Assembly: GCF_036227265.1 (NCBI RefSeq)
Contig: NZ_CP109446.1
Coordinates: 248,001 to 312,000 of the forward strand
Source of the DNA: Streptomyces sp. NBC_01476
Lineage (GTDB): Bacteria > Actinomycetota > Actinomycetes > Streptomycetales > Streptomycetaceae
DNA: 64,000 nucleotides
Direction: 5' to 3'
Each line of letters begins with the position of its first letter. Within the stretch, counting starts at the first letter, position 1. Below are positions 7,427 through 15,078 of the stretch, in pieces. A program made the translations under genes and the position numbers. The notes under the pieces were generated by a model. The model had not been told where the DNA came from. It searched no databases and was given only the letters and a program-made list of their open reading frames with translations.

Positions 7427-8167
7427 ATGCGCAAGCGTTCAGTAGCCGTGGCGGCGGCGGCCGTTGCCGCCGCCGTGTGCACCGCCGTCCCCGCGGCGGC
7501 CTCGACACCGGTCCGCGACGCGTCGGGCACCCCGATGTGCGCGACCTCACAGTTGTCCGTCGCCCAGCGGGGCGGCGACGCGGGGGCCGGCAACCTGTAC
7601 TACTACCTGGTCTTCACCAACACCGGTAAGGCCGCCTGCCATCTGACCGGATACCCGGGTGTGTCCATGCTGGACAGCGGCGGCAAGCAGATAGGGCAGC
7701 CCGCGACGCGCGAGCGGTCCACCTACGGCGCGGTCGTCCTCAAGCCCGGTGCTTCGGCGAGCGACACCATCCACACCGTCAACCACCAGGGCACCTGCCT
7801 GCCCACTTCGGCCCAGCTCCACGTCTACCCGCCGGGGAACACCGCGTCGGTGAACGTCCCGGCCAAGATCACCGAGTGCTACAACACCTTCTCGGTCACC
7901 CCGCTCGCCGCCGGCGCCGGCGGCAGCAGCCCGACCGGCAGCGGGCCGACGTCGGCCCCCACGTCCGCGCCCAGCGGCGCTCCGGCCGGGGGCGGCCCCC
8001 AGGTGAGCACCGTGCCCAGCGGCGCACCCGACACCGGCCTCGCCGCCTCGGCGTCCGGCGGCGGTGACGGCGCCACGGTGGCGGCCGGTACGGCGGCCGG
8101 TGTGCTGGTCGTCGGCGGGCTCGGTGTGCTGGCGGCGCGGCGCCGCAGGTCCCAGGTCCGGGGCTGA
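7427..8167 (+). CDS. Secreted DUF4232 protein with a sorting-signal-like tail
   Basis: A 246-residue protein with a signal peptide (residues 1-26), a DUF4232 domain (about 35-165, four cysteines, core GDAGAGNLYYYLVFTNTG), a Ser/Thr/Pro/Gly linker and a C-terminal APDTG followed by a polar stretch, a hydrophobic helix (GVLVVGGLGVLAA) and RRRR. That tail has the order of a sortase substrate, with APDTG in place of LPxTG/LAxTG. The next gene is a sortase that starts at the base after this stop. GAGGGA precedes ATG 7427. It is most likely displayed on the cell surface; the ligand of DUF4232 is unknown. Confidence 0.8.
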   Translation: MRKRSVAVAAAAVAAAVCTAVPAAASTPVRDASGTPMCATSQLSVAQRGGDAGAGNLYYYLVFTNTGKAACHLTGYPGVSMLDSGGKQIGQPATRERSTYGAVVLKPGASASDTIHTVNHQGTCLPTSAQLHVYPPGNTASVNVPAKITECYNTFSVTPLAAGAGGSSPTGSGPTSAPTSAPSGAPAGGGPQVSTVPSGAPDTGLAASASGGGDGATVAAGTAAGVLVVGGLGVLAARRRRSQVRG

Positions 8168-8872
8168 GTGTTGAGCCGCCTGTTCAGGACAGCCGCGGGC
8201 GGGCGGGCCACGGTCCGCCCGCACCGCCGTCCCCTCACCTGCCTCGCCCTGGCCGCGGCCGGCCTCGCGCTGCTCTGCGGCTGCGCGTCGTCCTCGCCCG
8301 CCCAGGTCCCCACCGACGGCGGGGCGGTGCCGACCGCCACCGGGACCGTACGGCCGGGCGGCGCGCCGGCGACCGGCGAGCCGCCGGGGACCGCGGCGGT
8401 GCGTCCGCTGGCCCGCTCGGAGCCGGCCCGGCTGCGTATTCCGGCCATCGGAGTGGACACCGCCGTGATGTCGCTGGGGCTCGCCGCCGACGGCACGGTG
8501 CGGGTGCCGCCGATCGCCGCGCACGCACCGGCCGGCTGGTACGACGGCTCCCCCACGCCCGGACAGACCGGTCCTTCGGTGATCCTCGGCCATGTGACGG
8601 TCGGGAAGTACGGCGACGGGGTGTTCCTGCACCTCGACCGGATGCACAAGGGTGACACGGTGATGGTCGCCCGGAAGGACGGCACGGTGGCGACCTTCAC
8701 GGTGGACTCGGTGCAGACCGTGGCGAAATCCCACTTCCCCACGTCGGCGGTGTACGGGAACGTCGACCACCCGGCGCTGCGTCTCATCACCTGCGGCGGT
8801 ACCCGGGTGACCGGAGGCGGCGGCTACACCGACAATGTGATCGTCTACGCCTCGCTGGCCACCGGTTCGTGA
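8168..8872 (+). CDS. Class F-like sortase
   Basis: A 234-residue protein. A membrane/signal segment at about 22-40 contains LLCGC, which could also be read as a lipobox. After a Pro/Thr/Gly-rich linker comes a sortase barrel with catalytic His142 (ILGHVTV), Cys209 (LITCGG) and a nearby Arg214, then YTDNVIVYA. Actinomycete sortases of this size and TCGG motif belong to class F. The GTG start directly abuts the stop of the DUF4232 gene, making that protein the obvious candidate substrate. It joins surface proteins to the envelope; the true acceptor is not inferable. Confidence 0.85.
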   Translation: MLSRLFRTAAGGRATVRPHRRPLTCLALAAAGLALLCGCASSSPAQVPTDGGAVPTATGTVRPGGAPATGEPPGTAAVRPLARSEPARLRIPAIGVDTAVMSLGLAADGTVRVPPIAAHAPAGWYDGSPTPGQTGPSVILGHVTVGKYGDGVFLHLDRMHKGDTVMVARKDGTVATFTVDSVQTVAKSHFPTSAVYGNVDHPALRLITCGGTRVTGGGGYTDNVIVYASLATGS

Positions 8873-9498
8873 CCCGGGAACAGGCGACCGTCCGGCGGAT
8901 CGGTCCGGCGGTGGCCGGTACGGTCGGTGGCACCGGTACGGCGCGGCCGGCCGGCGGCAGGGGCGCGGCGGGAAGCGCCGGCAGGGCGAGAAGTGAGGAG
9001 ACGGCGGTCAACCGGTCCCAGGAGCGCGCGGCTTCCGAACTCTTCCAGGCGGTCTACCCGCGGCTGGCCGGCTGGTGCCGCCGGCTGGTGGACGACGACG
9101 GGACCGCGCACGAGATCGCCTCCGAGTCCTTCACCCGGCTGTGGGCCCGCTGGACGAAGGTCGAGGAACCCACCGGCTTCCTCTTCGTGACCGCGGCCAA
9201 CCTGGTGCGCGACCACTGGCGCAAGATGGAGCGCGAGCGGCGTGCCCTGCGCCGGGTCAAGACGGAGGAAGCGGTGAAGCAGCAGCCGGAGTCGGCCGAC
9301 CCGTCGGTACGGATGCTTGTCCAGTCGCTGCCCGAACGGCTGCGCGACCCCGCGCTGCTCTACTACTACGCCGATCTGCCGGTCCGTGAGGTCGCCTCAC
9401 TGCTGGGCCGTAACGAGGGAACCGTCAAAGCCGATCTGCACGCCGCCCGCGAACTGCTGCGCGCCCAACTCAGGGGACACCATGACCGGATTTCCTGA
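8869..9498 (+). CDS. ECF-like RNA polymerase sigma factor
   Basis: A protein of up to 209 residues. Sigma region 2 (ELFQAVYPRLAGWCRRLV through ESFTRLWARW) and region 4 (LPERLRDPALLYYYADLP, then VASLLGRNEGTVKADLHAAR) are clear; there is no SnoaL or other C-terminal extension. The start is uncertain: GTG 8869 overlaps the sortase stop (GTGA), and a second in-frame GTG is at 8911; the first ~45 residues are low-complexity and poorly sigma-like. The gene overlaps the next by 17 bases. It probably directs transcription of a small regulon including this operon. Confidence 0.8.
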   Translation: MTREQATVRRIGPAVAGTVGGTGTARPAGGRGAAGSAGRARSEETAVNRSQERAASELFQAVYPRLAGWCRRLVDDDGTAHEIASESFTRLWARWTKVEEPTGFLFVTAANLVRDHWRKMERERRALRRVKTEEAVKQQPESADPSVRMLVQSLPERLRDPALLYYYADLPVREVASLLGRNEGTVKADLHAARELLRAQLRGHHDRIS

Positions 9499-10447
9499 CG
9501 ACCGCCCCGGCGGCGTCCCCGATGGTCCCGGCGCCCCTCGTGTTCCGGACGGCACCGGCAGCCCCGGCGGTCCCGGCGGTCCCGGCGCGGCCGGCAGCCC
9601 CGAAGTGCCGGGTTCCCTGGACGGCGCCGGCTCCCCCGACCCGCTGGAGCCGCTGCTGCGCCACCCGGCGCCCTTCCTGCCCGCGCCGCCCGGCTCCTTC
9701 GAGCGGATCCGGCGCAAGGCCGCACGCCGCCGCCGGGCCAGGGCCGCGGTGGGCGGGTCCGCCGCCGTGGCGGTGATCGCCGGCGCGTTCTACCTGGCCG
9801 GGTCCTTGCACACCGGGGGCGGCGACGAGGTGGTGGGGCCGCCCGCGAGCAGCCTGCGGAGCACGTCCGCGCCCGCGCCCACCCGCACCACGACCGCGCC
9901 GCAGGCCCCCGAGTCCGGTACCACCGGTTCACCGCAGACCCGGCCCACTCCGCTCGCCCCCGCACCGACCACCACCGCCGGCCCGACCAGCACCGGATCC
10001 ACACCCTCCGCCGGCGCCACCGCCCCGCCGGCCGGCACCCCGATGTGCACGGCCGGCCAGCTCAGCGCGGAGCTCAGCGGCGGCGACGCGGGAGCCGGGA
10101 ACCTCTACTCCTATCTGGTCTTCACCAACACCAGTAAGACCGCCTGCCACCTGGCCGGTTTCCCCGGACTGTCGCTGCTGGACGCCGACGGCAAGCAGAT
10201 CGGCGATCCCGCGACCCGCGAGCCCGTCGATTACAGCGTGGTGGTGCTGAAGCCCGGCGGGAACGCAAGCGACACGGTGCACACCATCAATCACCAGGGC
10301 ACCTGCCTGCCGACCTCTGCCCAGGTACGGGTCTATCCGCCGGGCAGCAGGGCGTCACTGGTCTTCCCCGGGCAGCTCACCAACTGCGACAACCTGCTCG
10401 CGATCACCCCGCTGACCGCCGGCCGGACGGGCAACCCGCCTTCGTGA
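9482..10447 (+). CDS. Single-pass membrane protein with extracellular DUF4232 domain, candidate anti-sigma factor
   Basis: A 321-residue protein. A Gly/Pro-rich N-terminus and a basic stretch (about residues 74-87) precede one transmembrane helix (about 88-109), a long Thr/Pro-rich linker and a DUF4232 domain (about 187-315) closely similar to that of the secreted protein at 7427-8167 (shared HQGTCLPTSAQ, PATRE, VLKPG). By position, directly overlapping a sigma gene, and by topology, it fits a membrane anti-sigma factor. It has no zinc-binding HxxxCxxC motif, so the sigma-binding part would be non-standard. ATG 9482 has AGGGG upstream. Confidence 0.7.
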   Translation: MTGFPDDRPGGVPDGPGAPRVPDGTGSPGGPGGPGAAGSPEVPGSLDGAGSPDPLEPLLRHPAPFLPAPPGSFERIRRKAARRRRARAAVGGSAAVAVIAGAFYLAGSLHTGGGDEVVGPPASSLRSTSAPAPTRTTTAPQAPESGTTGSPQTRPTPLAPAPTTTAGPTSTGSTPSAGATAPPAGTPMCTAGQLSAELSGGDAGAGNLYSYLVFTNTSKTACHLAGFPGLSLLDADGKQIGDPATREPVDYSVVVLKPGGNASDTVHTINHQGTCLPTSAQVRVYPPGSRASLVFPGQLTNCDNLLAITPLTAGRTGNPPS

Positions 10448-10472
10448 GCGGTTCGCAGGCCGTTCGTGGGCG

Positions 10473-10507
10473 GTGACGGCCGGGCCCGTCCCCGGTCGTG
10501 CCGTCAC
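10473..10507. terminator. Hairpin between convergent genes
   Basis: GTGACGGC (10473-10480) pairs with GCCGTCAC (10500-10507), with a GC-rich loop. It lies between the DUF4232 membrane gene and the minus-strand ligase gene. Three copies of TCGTGCCGTC (10496, 10511, 10527) overlap it. Confidence 0.45.
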
Positions 10508-10534
10508 GGGTCGTGCCGTCGGGCTGTCGTGCCG

Positions 10535-12073
10535 TCAGGCCGGGGACGCGCCCGGGAGCAGCGCGGCCAGCGCCTTCTTGTCGGGCTTGCCGCCGGGCGC
10601 CACCGGTACGGCGTCGAGGACCGTGATGGTGGCGGGGACGGCCGGCTCGCCGAGCGCGGTGCGGACGGCGGTACGCAGGGCGTCCTCGTCGGGCTTGCGG
10701 CCGTCGGCCGGGACGACGAAGGCGTGCGCGGCCTCGCCGGTCCGGTCGTCGGGTGCGCTGATCACATAGGCCTGGTCCACATCGGGGTGGGCGGCCAGTG
10801 CCGTCTCGATCGCCCCGGCGTAGTAGAGGATGGCGTTGACGAAGACGACGTCCCTGGCCCGGCCCACGAGCCGGAGGAAGCCGTCGGTGCCGAGGGCGCC
10901 GAGGTCCCGGGTCCGGAACCAGCCGTCGCGCACCACCTCGCGGGTCTGCTCGTCGTCGTACCAGTAGCCGGTCGCCTGACCGCCGGTCCTGACCCAGATC
11001 TCGCCCGCGGTGCCGGCCGGTACGGGCTGCCCCTGCGGGTCGCGGATCTCCAGCGCGATGCCCGGCATCGGCCGGCCCACCGAGTCCCGTACGCGGTCCC
11101 GGTGTTCAGCGAGGTCCGCCGGGGTGAGCAGCGCGAGCATGCCGGTCTCGGTGAGGCCGTAGCCCTGGTGCAGGGCGTGCCCGAGCCGGTCCGCGGCCTC
11201 CGCGAGCCGGTGCGGGGGCAGGGGTGAGCCGGCCACGAGCAGTACCCGCAGGCTGCTCAGGTCCGTCGGGGTCCCCTGCTCGCCGCGCAGGGTGTCCAGC
11301 ACCTGGTAGAGGCGGGGGACAGTGCACAGGCAGGCGGTGATGGCGTGGCGTTCCCAGACCCGCGGGAACTCCAGCGGCTCTTCCGGGATGACCGCGGTGC
11401 CGCCGTTGAGCAGGCAGAGGGCGAGGTGTTCCAGCATCACCGCGCTGGTGAGGGTCCCGAAGACCAGGAACCGGCCGTAGCCGGACGCCAGTTGATCGAT
11501 GACAGGGTTGCGGCGGGCGGGCTGCCAGCTCCAGGCCTCGGTCAGTGAGCGGTAGGTCTGGGCGGCGCCCTTGGGGCGGCCGGTGCTGCCGCTGGTGAGC
11601 GTGATCAGGGCGAGGTCGTCGGGCCGGCCGCGGGGGACGAGTTCGTCCCCGGCGAGGGGGGCGGCGGCCTCAAGGTCCCGTTCGGTGGTGAGGACCCGCA
11701 GACCCGCGGCGGCCCCGGCCAGCTCCGGTGTCAGGGTCGACTCGTCGGCGATCACCACCTCGATGTCCTCGGCCAGTACGGCGGCGAGTTGCGGCGGGGT
11801 GAGTCCCGGGCGCAGGCCGGTGACCCGGCAGCCGAGCAGGTGGGCGGCGATCTGGGCGGCGAAGCCGGCCGGGGTGACGGCGGTGGTGACGGCGACTCCG
11901 GTGCCCCGGCCGAGGCCGGCCGCCCGCAGGCCGGCGACGCTGTGCCGTACCAGGTCGAGGACCTCGCCGCGGGTCACCGGGCGGGTCCGGAATTCGAAGG
12001 CCGGGAGGTCCGGCCGGTGGCGGAACGCGTCCACCAGCGCCTGCGGAAATACCGATTCGGCCGGATTGCTCAT
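10535..12073 (-). CDS. Adenylate-forming acyl ligase (AMP-binding enzyme)
   Basis: A 512-residue ANL-superfamily enzyme. It has the AMP/phosphate loop TSGSTGRPKG (about residues 160-169), the YGLTETG motif, GWFRTRDLG with a hinge, and the C-terminal lysine motif PGGKPDKKAL. Such enzymes activate a carboxylic acid with ATP as an acyl-adenylate and pass it to CoA, a carrier protein or an amine. The short N-terminal domain resembles aryl/fatty-acid ligases, but the substrate cannot be read. ATG 12073 has GGAGG five bases upstream. It is transcribed away from the flavoenzyme/P450 genes across a shared regulatory region and probably belongs to the same pathway. Confidence 0.85.
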   Translation of the reverse strand: MSNPAESVFPQALVDAFRHRPDLPAFEFRTRPVTRGEVLDLVRHSVAGLRAAGLGRGTGVAVTTAVTPAGFAAQIAAHLLGCRVTGLRPGLTPPQLAAVLAEDIEVVIADESTLTPELAGAAAGLRVLTTERDLEAAAPLAGDELVPRGRPDDLALITLTSGSTGRPKGAAQTYRSLTEAWSWQPARRNPVIDQLASGYGRFLVFGTLTSAVMLEHLALCLLNGGTAVIPEEPLEFPRVWERHAITACLCTVPRLYQVLDTLRGEQGTPTDLSSLRVLLVAGSPLPPHRLAEAADRLGHALHQGYGLTETGMLALLTPADLAEHRDRVRDSVGRPMPGIALEIRDPQGQPVPAGTAGEIWVRTGGQATGYWYDDEQTREVVRDGWFRTRDLGALGTDGFLRLVGRARDVVFVNAILYYAGAIETALAAHPDVDQAYVISAPDDRTGEAAHAFVVPADGRKPDEDALRTAVRTALGEPAVPATITVLDAVPVAPGGKPDKKALAALLPGASPA

Positions 12074-12234
12074 GGCTTCCTCCGATCCGGGACGGATGAT
12101 CACGGGGTCGATTTCGGCCACACAGAAAACTCTTGGGAAACGCCCGCGCGCCGCCCCGGCGGCGGGTGCCCGCAGGTGCGGCCTACCGACGCCGAAGCTA
12201 TCCGCCCGTAGTGAATCATGACCTCTCGATCCGG

Positions 12235-12250
12235 TGTGATATGGATCACA
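12235..12250. promoter_or_regulatory. Crp/FNR-type palindrome in divergent promoter region
   Basis: TGTGA-TATGGA-TCACA is a perfect match to the TGTGA-N6-TCACA consensus of Crp-family regulators. It lies in the 248-bp region between the ligase gene (minus) and the flavoenzyme gene (plus). GACCTC (12220) and GAGGTC (12255) flank it. A possible plus-strand promoter (TTGCGA at 12251, TTAACT 16 bp on) abuts it. Streptomyces has a Crp protein that influences secondary metabolism; binding here is inferred. Confidence 0.55.
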
Positions 12251-12321
12251 TTGCGAGGTCTGGATACCTCCTTTAACTCTCAACTACGGTGGGCGCACTA
12301 CCTTCGGAACCGGGAGGGCAC

Positions 12322-13941
12322 ATGTCCGGAGAAGAGCGGTTCGATTATCTCGTCGTGGGCGCGGGACCGGCCGGAATCCAGGCGGCATATTTCCTGGAGC
12401 AGGCCGGACGCGACTATCTGGTGGTGGAGGCGGGCGAGGCCCCCGGCACCTTTTTCACCAGATTCCCCCGGCACCGGACACTGATATCCATCAACAAGGT
12501 GCACACCGGCTGGGACGACCCGGAGCTCAATCTCCGCACCGACTGGAACTCACTGCTCTCGGCCGGCAACGCCCCACTGTTCACCGCGGTCACCCCCCGG
12601 TACTTCCCCGCTGCCGACGACCTCGTCGGCTACCTCGCGGACTTCGCCGAGACCCACAAGCTGAACATCCGGCACAACACGCGCATCACCGCCATCACCC
12701 GGCCGCCCGCCGAAGACGGCGGCGCCCGCGGTGACTTCCGGGCCGCCGCCGAGGACGGCACGGTCTTCCGGGCCCGGCGGCTGATCGTGGCCACCGGCCT
12801 GACCCGGCCGTACATCCCGCCCATCGAGGGCGCCGAACTGGCCGACAGCTACCACGACGTGTCCGTCGACCCGGCCGACTTCACCGACCAGCGGGTGCTG
12901 ATCATCGGCCGCGGGAATTCCGCCTTCGAGACCGCGGACAATCTCGTGGAGACCGCCGCGGTGATTCATGTGGCGGGACCTGGCGCGCTGCGGCTGGCCT
13001 GGCAGACCCACTTCGTAGGACATCTGCGGGCGGTGAACAACAACTTCCTTGACACCTATCAGCTCAAATCGCAGAACGCGCTCCTCGACGGCGAGATCAT
13101 GAGCATCAAGCGGGACGGGGAAAACGGTCCTTACCGGGTCGCGGTGAAGTTCGTACGGGTGGAAGAAATCATCAAGGAGATACCGTACGACCGGGTGATC
13201 CTGGCCACCGGCTTCCGTTTCGACGCCTCCCTTTTCGGCCCGGAATGCCGGCCGGAACTCACCATAAAGGACCGCTTTCCGGCCCAGACCGCGGCCTGGG
13301 AATCCCCCAACGTGCCCGATCTGTATTTCGCCGGGACCATCACCCAGGTACGTGACTTCAAGAAGTCCACCAGCGGATTCATCCACGGTTTCCGGTACGG
13401 GGTACGGGCGCTCCACCGCATTCTGGAGCAGCGTTACCACGACGAGCCCTGGCCCCGGCGTGAGCTGGCCGCCGGCCCGGAGGCGGTCGCCGACGCGATC
13501 ATCACCCGGATCAACCGCACCTCGGCGCTGTGGCAGCTCTTCGGCTTCCTCGCCGACACCGTGACCGTCGCCCCCGGCGGAGCAGCGGCCTACCACGAGG
13601 AAGTGCCGCTCGCCCATCTCCACCAGGCCGTCGCCGAGGGCGATTTCGGCCCTGTCGACCGCTACTGCGCGATCACGCTGGAATACGGCGCCGACCACGA
13701 CAAGGTGAATCCCTTCGACATCTCGGTGGGCCGGGTGGCGCAGGCCGACACCGGCGGCCTCGACGGCCGCTATCTCCATCCGGTGGTCCGGCTCTTCCGG
13801 GCCGGGGAACTCCTCGCCGAACACCACCTCACGGAGAACCTGGAGAACGAATGGGACCGTGAAGAAGTCCACCGTGTACCACTGGTGCGCTTTCTGACCG
13901 AGCACCTCCAGCCGGAAACCGCAGCTTCGAGCCCGTCGTGA
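12322..13941 (+). CDS. FAD-dependent NAD(P)H oxidoreductase/monooxygenase, FOXRED2-like
   Basis: A 539-residue flavoprotein. GAGPAG near residue 12 binds FAD; a second dinucleotide motif IIGRGNSAFETADN lies near residue 195, and LILATGF-type sequence (RVILATGFRFD) follows. The order, and motifs such as PRHRTLISINK and YFPAADDLVGYLADF, resemble the FOXRED2/class B monooxygenase-like group rather than thioredoxin reductases. The C-terminal ~130 residues carry no motif I recognise. GGGAGG precedes ATG 12322. It probably oxidises or reduces the ligase-derived intermediate; the reaction is unassigned. First gene of a coupled oxidative operon. Confidence 0.8.
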   Translation: MSGEERFDYLVVGAGPAGIQAAYFLEQAGRDYLVVEAGEAPGTFFTRFPRHRTLISINKVHTGWDDPELNLRTDWNSLLSAGNAPLFTAVTPRYFPAADDLVGYLADFAETHKLNIRHNTRITAITRPPAEDGGARGDFRAAAEDGTVFRARRLIVATGLTRPYIPPIEGAELADSYHDVSVDPADFTDQRVLIIGRGNSAFETADNLVETAAVIHVAGPGALRLAWQTHFVGHLRAVNNNFLDTYQLKSQNALLDGEIMSIKRDGENGPYRVAVKFVRVEEIIKEIPYDRVILATGFRFDASLFGPECRPELTIKDRFPAQTAAWESPNVPDLYFAGTITQVRDFKKSTSGFIHGFRYGVRALHRILEQRYHDEPWPRRELAAGPEAVADAIITRINRTSALWQLFGFLADTVTVAPGGAAAYHEEVPLAHLHQAVAEGDFGPVDRYCAITLEYGADHDKVNPFDISVGRVAQADTGGLDGRYLHPVVRLFRAGELLAEHHLTENLENEWDREEVHRVPLVRFLTEHLQPETAASSPS

Positions 13942-15044
13942 CCCCCGGCCGCGACCGCCCGCCCACCGTCCTTTCTGAGCTGCGCGAGAAGGCACGCACC
14001 CGGCTCGACCCGGTGCACTGGGACTTCTTCGAGGGCGGCGCGGGCACCGAGACCGCCCTGGCGGAGAACGAACGGGCGTTCCGCCGGCTCGCCCTGCTCC
14101 CCCGGGTGCTGCGCGGCGCGGGCCCGGCCGACACCGCCGTCACGCTGCTCGGCGACCGGGCCGAGCTGCCGGTCGTGGTCTCCCCCACCGCCTTCCACCG
14201 GCTGGCCCACCCCGACGGCGAACTGGCCACCGCCCGCGCCACCGCCGCGGCCGGCACCGTACTGATCACCTCGATGGCGGCCACCACGGCGGTGGCCGAG
14301 GTGACCGCCGCGGCCCGGTCGGTACGGGCCGACGCGGCGGTCTGGTTCCAGCTCTACCTCCAGCCGGCACCGGGAGTGACCGAGGAACTGGTCCGGCGGG
14401 CAGAACAGGCGGGCTGCGGCGCGCTGGTGGTGACGGCCGACTCGCCGGTCTTCGGCCGCAGGGCCCGGGACGACCACAACGGCTTCCACGACCTGCCCGC
14501 CGGCCTCACCGCCGCGAACATGCGCGATCTGCCCGGTGCGCCGCCGGGCGGAACCCGGGACATCGCGATGTCCCCGGCGCTCTCCTGGGACGACCTGCGC
14601 CGCCTGCGGGCGGGCACCCGGCTGCCGATCGTGCTCAAGGGCGTGCTCCACCCGGACGACGCCCGGCGGGCCGCCGACGAGGGCGTGGCCGCGCTGCTCG
14701 TCTCCAACCACGGAGGCCGCCAGCTCGACGCGGCCCCGGCGACGGTCGACGCGCTGCCGGCGGTCGTCGCGGCGGTCGGCGACCGGCTGCCGGTCCTGCT
14801 CGACGGCGGGGTACGGACCGGCTCCGACGTGGTGATCGCGCTGGCCCTGGGCGCCGCCGCGGTGGGCATCGGCCGTCCGGCGCTGTGGGGCCTGGCCGCC
14901 GAGGGCGAGGACGGGGTGGCCCAGGTGCTCGCGGAGTTGCGGGCCGACGTGGCGCAGGTGATGACCCTGTGCGGCGCCCGCGACCGCGGTGACCTGAGCC
15001 GCGGCCAGGTGGTCGTGCGCGGGCAGGGGACAGCGCCGTGCTGA
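13938..15044 (+). CDS. FMN-dependent alpha-hydroxy-acid oxidase/dehydrogenase
   Basis: A 368-residue member of the glycolate oxidase/lactate oxidase/mandelate dehydrogenase family. The active-site SNHGGRQLD (catalytic His and Arg) and the FMN phosphate segment LLDGGVRTGSDVVIALALGA plus VGIGRP are intact. These enzymes oxidise an alpha-hydroxy acid to an alpha-keto acid, with oxygen or a carrier as acceptor. The GTG start overlaps the stop of the flavoenzyme gene (GTGA), so both are made together. This suggests the pathway forms or consumes a 2-hydroxy acid. Confidence 0.85.
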   Translation: MTPGRDRPPTVLSELREKARTRLDPVHWDFFEGGAGTETALAENERAFRRLALLPRVLRGAGPADTAVTLLGDRAELPVVVSPTAFHRLAHPDGELATARATAAAGTVLITSMAATTAVAEVTAAARSVRADAAVWFQLYLQPAPGVTEELVRRAEQAGCGALVVTADSPVFGRRARDDHNGFHDLPAGLTAANMRDLPGAPPGGTRDIAMSPALSWDDLRRLRAGTRLPIVLKGVLHPDDARRAADEGVAALLVSNHGGRQLDAAPATVDALPAVVAAVGDRLPVLLDGGVRTGSDVVIALALGAAAVGIGRPALWGLAAEGEDGVAQVLAELRADVAQVMTLCGARDRGDLSRGQVVVRGQGTAPC

Positions 15045-15078
15045 GACCCGCCGCCACGAGGGAAACCGGCAGGACCGT

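Noticed and set aside
12550..13995. Long open frame antisense to the flavoenzyme gene
   Set aside because: It mirrors the real gene in a GC-rich codon pattern, has no family motif and no ribosome site.
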